NCBI RefSeq assembly: GCF_014489115.1
Contig: NZ_JACTAH010000001.1
Span: forward strand, 930,001-994,000
From: Thauera sedimentorum
GTDB lineage: Bacteria > Pseudomonadota > Gammaproteobacteria > Burkholderiales > Rhodocyclaceae
Length of the DNA: 64,000 nucleotides
Direction: 5' to 3'
Numbering within the stretch: the stretch's first letter is position 1; each line of letters begins with the position of its first letter. Both the position numbers and the translations under genes were made by a program. This document shows positions 60,619-64,000 of the stretch, one piece after another. Under the pieces are notes generated by a model that saw only the letters and a program-made list of their open reading frames with translations, was not told where the DNA came from and searched no databases.

Positions 60619-63501
60619 TCAGCGCTTCAGGCTGGCTTCCAGGCCCTCGGCGGGAACGGGCGGCGAGAAGAGATAGCCCTGGAAATGGAGACAGCCCTGC
60701 ACGATGAGTTCATCCCGCTGCTCTGCGGTTTCCACGCCTTCTGCGATCACCTGCAGGCCCAGGGCCCTTGTCAGGGAGACGATGGTCCGGGCGATCGTTG
60801 CGTCGTTCGGATCGGTGAGCAGATCGCGCACGAAGGAGCGGTCTATCTTCAACTCGTCCAGCGGCAGGCGCTTCAGGTAGGCCAGTGAAGAGTAGCCGGT
60901 GCCGAAATCGTCGAGCGAGAAACGGATTCCGTGCGCCTTGAGCGCGTGCATGCGCGGCAGGGTGTCGTCGATGTCGTAGATCAGGCTTTCGGTGAGTTCG
61001 AGCGTCAGCCTGTGCGGATTGGCGCCGTGGCGCGCCAGGGTGTCTACCACCAGCTCAACGAAGTCGGACTGGCGGAACTGCAGGGCGCTCACGTTCACCG
61101 ACACGGTCCACCCGGCGGTGTCGGGCGATGCACTCCAGCGCCGCAGTTGATCGCAGGCACATTCGAGCACCCAGTTGCCGATCGGCAGGATCAGGCCGGT
61201 TTCCTCGGCGAGTGGGATGAAGGCGTCGGGGGCGATGGCGCCGCGGACCGGGTGTGTCCAGCGCAACAGGGCCTCGACTCCGATGGTCGTGCCGTCGACG
61301 TTGACCTGCGGTTGATAGTGCAGGGCCAGTTGGCCGGCTTCCAGTGCCGAACGCAGCTCGCTTTCCAGTTCCGCCCGCTCGTTGAGCCTGGCCTGCATCT
61401 TCGGATCGAAGAAGCGCATGCCGTTCCGCCCGGATGCCTTGGCCTGGTACATCGCCATGTCGGCTTGCTTGAGCAGGTCTTCCACCCTCGACTGGTGTCC
61501 GGCAAACACCGTCACGCCAATGCTGGGGGTGCTGACATGTGACCGGCTGTCGATGTGATAGGGCTGGCGCAGGGCTTCCAGGATCTTCTCGCCCACAGCC
61601 TTGGCGTGCGTCGCGGCGCTGGTGGGGGTGTCGCCCAGTTCGTTGAGCATGCAGACGAACTCGTCGCCGCCGAAACGGGCAACGGTGTCGCCCTCGCGCA
61701 CGCAGAAGCCGAGTCGATGGGCAACCTGCTGGAGCAGCAGATCGCCGGCGTCATGGCCGAGGGTGTCGTTCAGGGTCTTGAAGTTGTCCAGGTCTATGAA
61801 CAGAAGCGCACCGTACTGGCCGCTGCGCGCACTGGCCAGGAGTTGCTGCTGCAGGCGGTCGATCAGCAGGCGGCGGTTGGCGAGCCCGGTCAGCGCGTCG
61901 TAGAACGCAAGCTGGCGGATCTCGTCCTCCATCCGCTTGCGCTGAGTGATGTCGGTGGAGATGCCGCACAGCGCATAGATCTCGCCATCGTCATGGCGCA
62001 GCGGCAGCTTGACCGACAAGAAAGTGCGGGCCTCGCGGCCGTCGTGGGTCACGTTGTGTTCCTCGATCGCGACGCGCTCGCCCTGTTCGATCACCAGCCT
62101 GTCGTTCTCCAGCAGGTTTTGGGCGGTGTCCGCGTCGAAGAAGGCGTCGTCGCCGCGCCCGATGACGGCATCGAGTTCGCAGCCGAACAGTTCGCGCACC
62201 TGGCGGTTGGCGTAGCGATAGCGGTATTGGGGGTCCTTGATGTAGATGTAGGCTTCGACGCTATCCAGGATGGTGGCGAGTCTGTCCTCGCTCTCCCGCA
62301 ATTTGCTGGCCTGCTGGCGCAGCGCCCCGCGCTGTGCGGAGTTCTCCTCGTGATAGGCGCGGAACAGGCGGCGGGACCATTGTGAAAAGAGCAGTGACCC
62401 GCTCATGGCGATGAGCAGGACGACGCCGATGACGAGACCGAAGTTCAGCAGGCGGCCCCCGTTTACGGCCTCCGCGCTGAGGCGCTCGCGGGTGAGCTCG
62501 TCGTGGAGTTCCTTCTCGGCGACCGTGGCGATCAGCGTCCAGTCCCAGGTCTCGGTCTTCTGTGCGAAAGCCAGTTTCGGTATCGAAGGACCTGCTTCCC
62601 GCCCTGGCCATTCGTAACGCATTACCCCGCTGCCATCCCTGGCCTGGTCTACGATCACACCCAGCAGCTGTGCAACCGACGGCGGGATCTCGTCCAACCG
62701 CTTGCCCTCCAGCTCGGGGGTGTCGGCCGACAGCAGCACGCGGCCGTCACGGTCGATCACCGAGAAACTCCCGCTGTCGCCAAATCGCAGGCTGCGCAGG
62801 CGAGCCAGCACGGCGCGCTGTTGCCGGGCCTCCCATTCGTGGATGTAGTCACCGGTGCCGATCAGCCAGTCGAAGGGCTGGAAATGCCGGACGTAGGCAA
62901 GCTTGTCCGCCATGCGCTCCGGGTCGTCCGGGCGGTACCAGCGGTAGCGGGAAAAGCTCTCCTCCCTTGGCTTGCGGGCCGCCTCGATGAGGCCGCGCAT
63001 GATGAAGTGACCGGTATCGTCGCGGTTGTCGGGCAACAGTCGGCCTTCCAGCTGCGGCGCGGTGGGCAGCAGGATGAAGCGGCCCTCCATGTCGTCGATG
63101 AAGTAGTAGCCGCGTCCGTCGAAGAAGCGCGCCGGACGCAGCGCCTCCACGATGAGCCGCCTGACGGCCTCGGGCGTGTGAGCTTCGGAAGCGCTCCGGT
63201 AAATGCCCTCGGCGATCGCTACCGCCTGATCGACTTGCCCCACCAGTTGGACGCGCAGCAGCTCTTCAGTGCCTGCGCGCGTGAAGCGCACATAGTCCAG
63301 TGCAAGGGCCATCTCCGATTGCAGGCGCTCGACCAGTTGCCGCGAAATGGCCTCGTCCAGGCGCTCGATGGACTGTTTCTGGTCGACCAGGTTCTGCCAG
63401 GTGAAGAAGCTGCCGAGCAACACCGTGAGCACGGTGACGATGGTCAGGGTGCCGAGCAGGTGGATGCGGGGAACGGTACGGGCTTTGTCGGAAAGGCTCA
63501 C
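60619..63501 (-). CDS. Cache-PAS-GGDEF-EAL c-di-GMP protein
   Basis: A 960-residue membrane signalling protein. TM1 about 16-36, a long periplasmic sensor (about 60-335) resembling double-Cache domains (DGRGYYFIDDMEGRFILLPT, FQPFDWLIGTGDYI, TETWDWTLIATV), TM2 about 350-375, a linker coiled coil, a PAS/PAC domain (about 420-540), GGDEF with intact core and RxxD I-site (REGD five residues before it), and EAL with VEALLRW, SVNVSALQF, LELTESLI, DDFGTGYSSL, KIDRSFV. All catalytic motifs look intact, so it may be bifunctional. Monocistronic on the minus strand. Confidence 0.95.
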   Translation of the reverse strand: MSLSDKARTVPRIHLLGTLTIVTVLTVLLGSFFTWQNLVDQKQSIERLDEAISRQLVERLQSEMALALDYVRFTRAGTEELLRVQLVGQVDQAVAIAEGIYRSASEAHTPEAVRRLIVEALRPARFFDGRGYYFIDDMEGRFILLPTAPQLEGRLLPDNRDDTGHFIMRGLIEAARKPREESFSRYRWYRPDDPERMADKLAYVRHFQPFDWLIGTGDYIHEWEARQQRAVLARLRSLRFGDSGSFSVIDRDGRVLLSADTPELEGKRLDEIPPSVAQLLGVIVDQARDGSGVMRYEWPGREAGPSIPKLAFAQKTETWDWTLIATVAEKELHDELTRERLSAEAVNGGRLLNFGLVIGVVLLIAMSGSLLFSQWSRRLFRAYHEENSAQRGALRQQASKLRESEDRLATILDSVEAYIYIKDPQYRYRYANRQVRELFGCELDAVIGRGDDAFFDADTAQNLLENDRLVIEQGERVAIEEHNVTHDGREARTFLSVKLPLRHDDGEIYALCGISTDITQRKRMEDEIRQLAFYDALTGLANRRLLIDRLQQQLLASARSGQYGALLFIDLDNFKTLNDTLGHDAGDLLLQQVAHRLGFCVREGDTVARFGGDEFVCMLNELGDTPTSAATHAKAVGEKILEALRQPYHIDSRSHVSTPSIGVTVFAGHQSRVEDLLKQADMAMYQAKASGRNGMRFFDPKMQARLNERAELESELRSALEAGQLALHYQPQVNVDGTTIGVEALLRWTHPVRGAIAPDAFIPLAEETGLILPIGNWVLECACDQLRRWSASPDTAGWTVSVNVSALQFRQSDFVELVVDTLARHGANPHRLTLELTESLIYDIDDTLPRMHALKAHGIRFSLDDFGTGYSSLAYLKRLPLDELKIDRSFVRDLLTDPNDATIARTIVSLTRALGLQVIAEGVETAEQRDELIVQGCLHFQGYLFSPPVPAEGLEASLKR

Positions 63502-63658
63502 TCGGCGGGCTCGCAGCGGATGCGTTTAGCACTAAAGGTATAGCGCAAGTCTAGCCCAGCGTAATCTTTCCGAAGTGACCGGCTTCACGTATCCAGATTG
63601 ATTGGCGCTTGTGCGGCAATTATGCCGGCGCCGGCAACTGGCCGGCGCGTGCGTGCGC

Positions 63659-64000
63659 TCAGCCCAGGGAGCGCAGACCGCCGGGCGTGCGGATCAGCGC
63701 CTCCAGCCCGGGGGCGCTGCCGGGCGCCGCGGCCTGGACGACGATGCGTTCGTCCGCCATGCCGATGGCGGCCAGCAGGCGGGTCATCCGCGCCGGCTCC
63801 GGGTGATGGATGAGCAGGCGTTCCAGCGACAGTCCGCTTTCTTCCATGCGGTCCGCCGGATGGACGTCCGCCGGCCATTCGATCAGCGCGGGGCCGACGC
63901 CGTCCACCGGCACCCGCCCATCGGCCGGGATGGTGATCAGCCATTCCAGCGCGCCGCGGCTCATCGCATCCACCGTGCCCAGGGTTTCCGTGCTGTGCCG
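63659..64000 (-). CDS. Glyoxalase-like domain protein (C-terminal part, start lies beyond the window)
   Basis: About 113 codons of the 3' part of a minus-strand gene open to the window's end. Visible: RHSTETLGTVDAMSRGALEWLI, PADGRVPVDGVGPALIEWP, LSLERLLIHHPEPARMTRLL, then a terminal domain ending IRTPGGLRSLG. The pattern IEW...H.A..M.E.GL.L resembles glyoxalase-like/VOC (PF13468-type) proteins; metal ligands would lie in the missing part. Assignment is tentative. Confidence 0.6.
   Translation of the reverse strand, partial: RHSTETLGTVDAMSRGALEWLITIPADGRVPVDGVGPALIEWPADVHPADRMEESGLSLERLLIHHPEPARMTRLLAAIGMADERIVVQAAAPGSAPGLEALIRTPGGLRSLG

Overview
The window is about 68% GC with dense, short-spaced genes. 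Nitrate respiration, a CowN nitrogenase-protection protein, cytochrome bd, sulfide oxidation and many c-di-GMP proteins together suggest a denitrifying, probably diazotrophic betaproteobacterium of the Rhodocyclales (Thauera/Azoarcus-like). The taxon is inferred from gene content and protein character, not from a marker-gene search. I see no CRISPR array, prophage, insertion sequence or rRNA. There is one tRNA (tRNA-Ser-GCT), and REP-like palindromes recur in three places.

Layout. 1-13.7 kb is mostly housekeeping: the 3' part of an RND efflux pump, miaA, a thioredoxin, mutL, purN, an RsmB-type rRNA methyltransferase, a PLD-family protein and a fatty-acid desaturase. 15-25.6 kb is a respiratory and sulfur block. 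On the minus strand lies a Rieske / octaheme cytochrome c / membrane cytochrome b operon. Next is a PAS-AAA+-Fis sigma54 activator. On the plus strand follow cydP-cydA-cydB-cydX-ybgE, a degenerate metallo-beta-lactamase-fold protein and a sulfide:quinone oxidoreductase-like flavoprotein. Both operons flanking the activator carry similar -24/-12-like promoters and CTGGCAG-type repeats, so one activator may switch both. 25.6-30.7 kb holds queD, a radical SAM protein, a small XRE regulator with a palindromic operator, lysC, tRNA-Ser, a TroA-fold binding protein and a GNAT.

30.7-47.5 kb is the dissimilatory nitrate reductase locus on the minus strand: a Crp/Fnr regulator, narK1, narK2, narG, narH, narJ, narI, then narX-narL. 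narXL has its own FNR-type site and continues into a DGC-motif protein and a hemerythrin-PAS-GGDEF-EAL protein. This couples nitrate (and perhaps oxygen) sensing to c-di-GMP turnover. 47.8-52.3 kb holds a periplasmic-sensor GGDEF-EAL protein and a KefB-type antiporter.

52.7-57.7 kb is the most unusual regulatory cluster: an NCS1-type permease fused to a cysteine cluster and a histidine kinase, a LuxR-type response regulator, a CooA-like Crp/Fnr regulator and cowN. A CooA-box-like palindrome overlaps the regulator's stop codon at about -41.5 relative to a plausible cowN promoter, suggesting local CO-responsive control of nitrogenase protection. The window ends with an alpha/beta hydrolase that may use an AUC start, a bacteriohemerythrin, a GNAT, a Cache-PAS-GGDEF-EAL protein and the C-terminal part of a glyoxalase-like protein.
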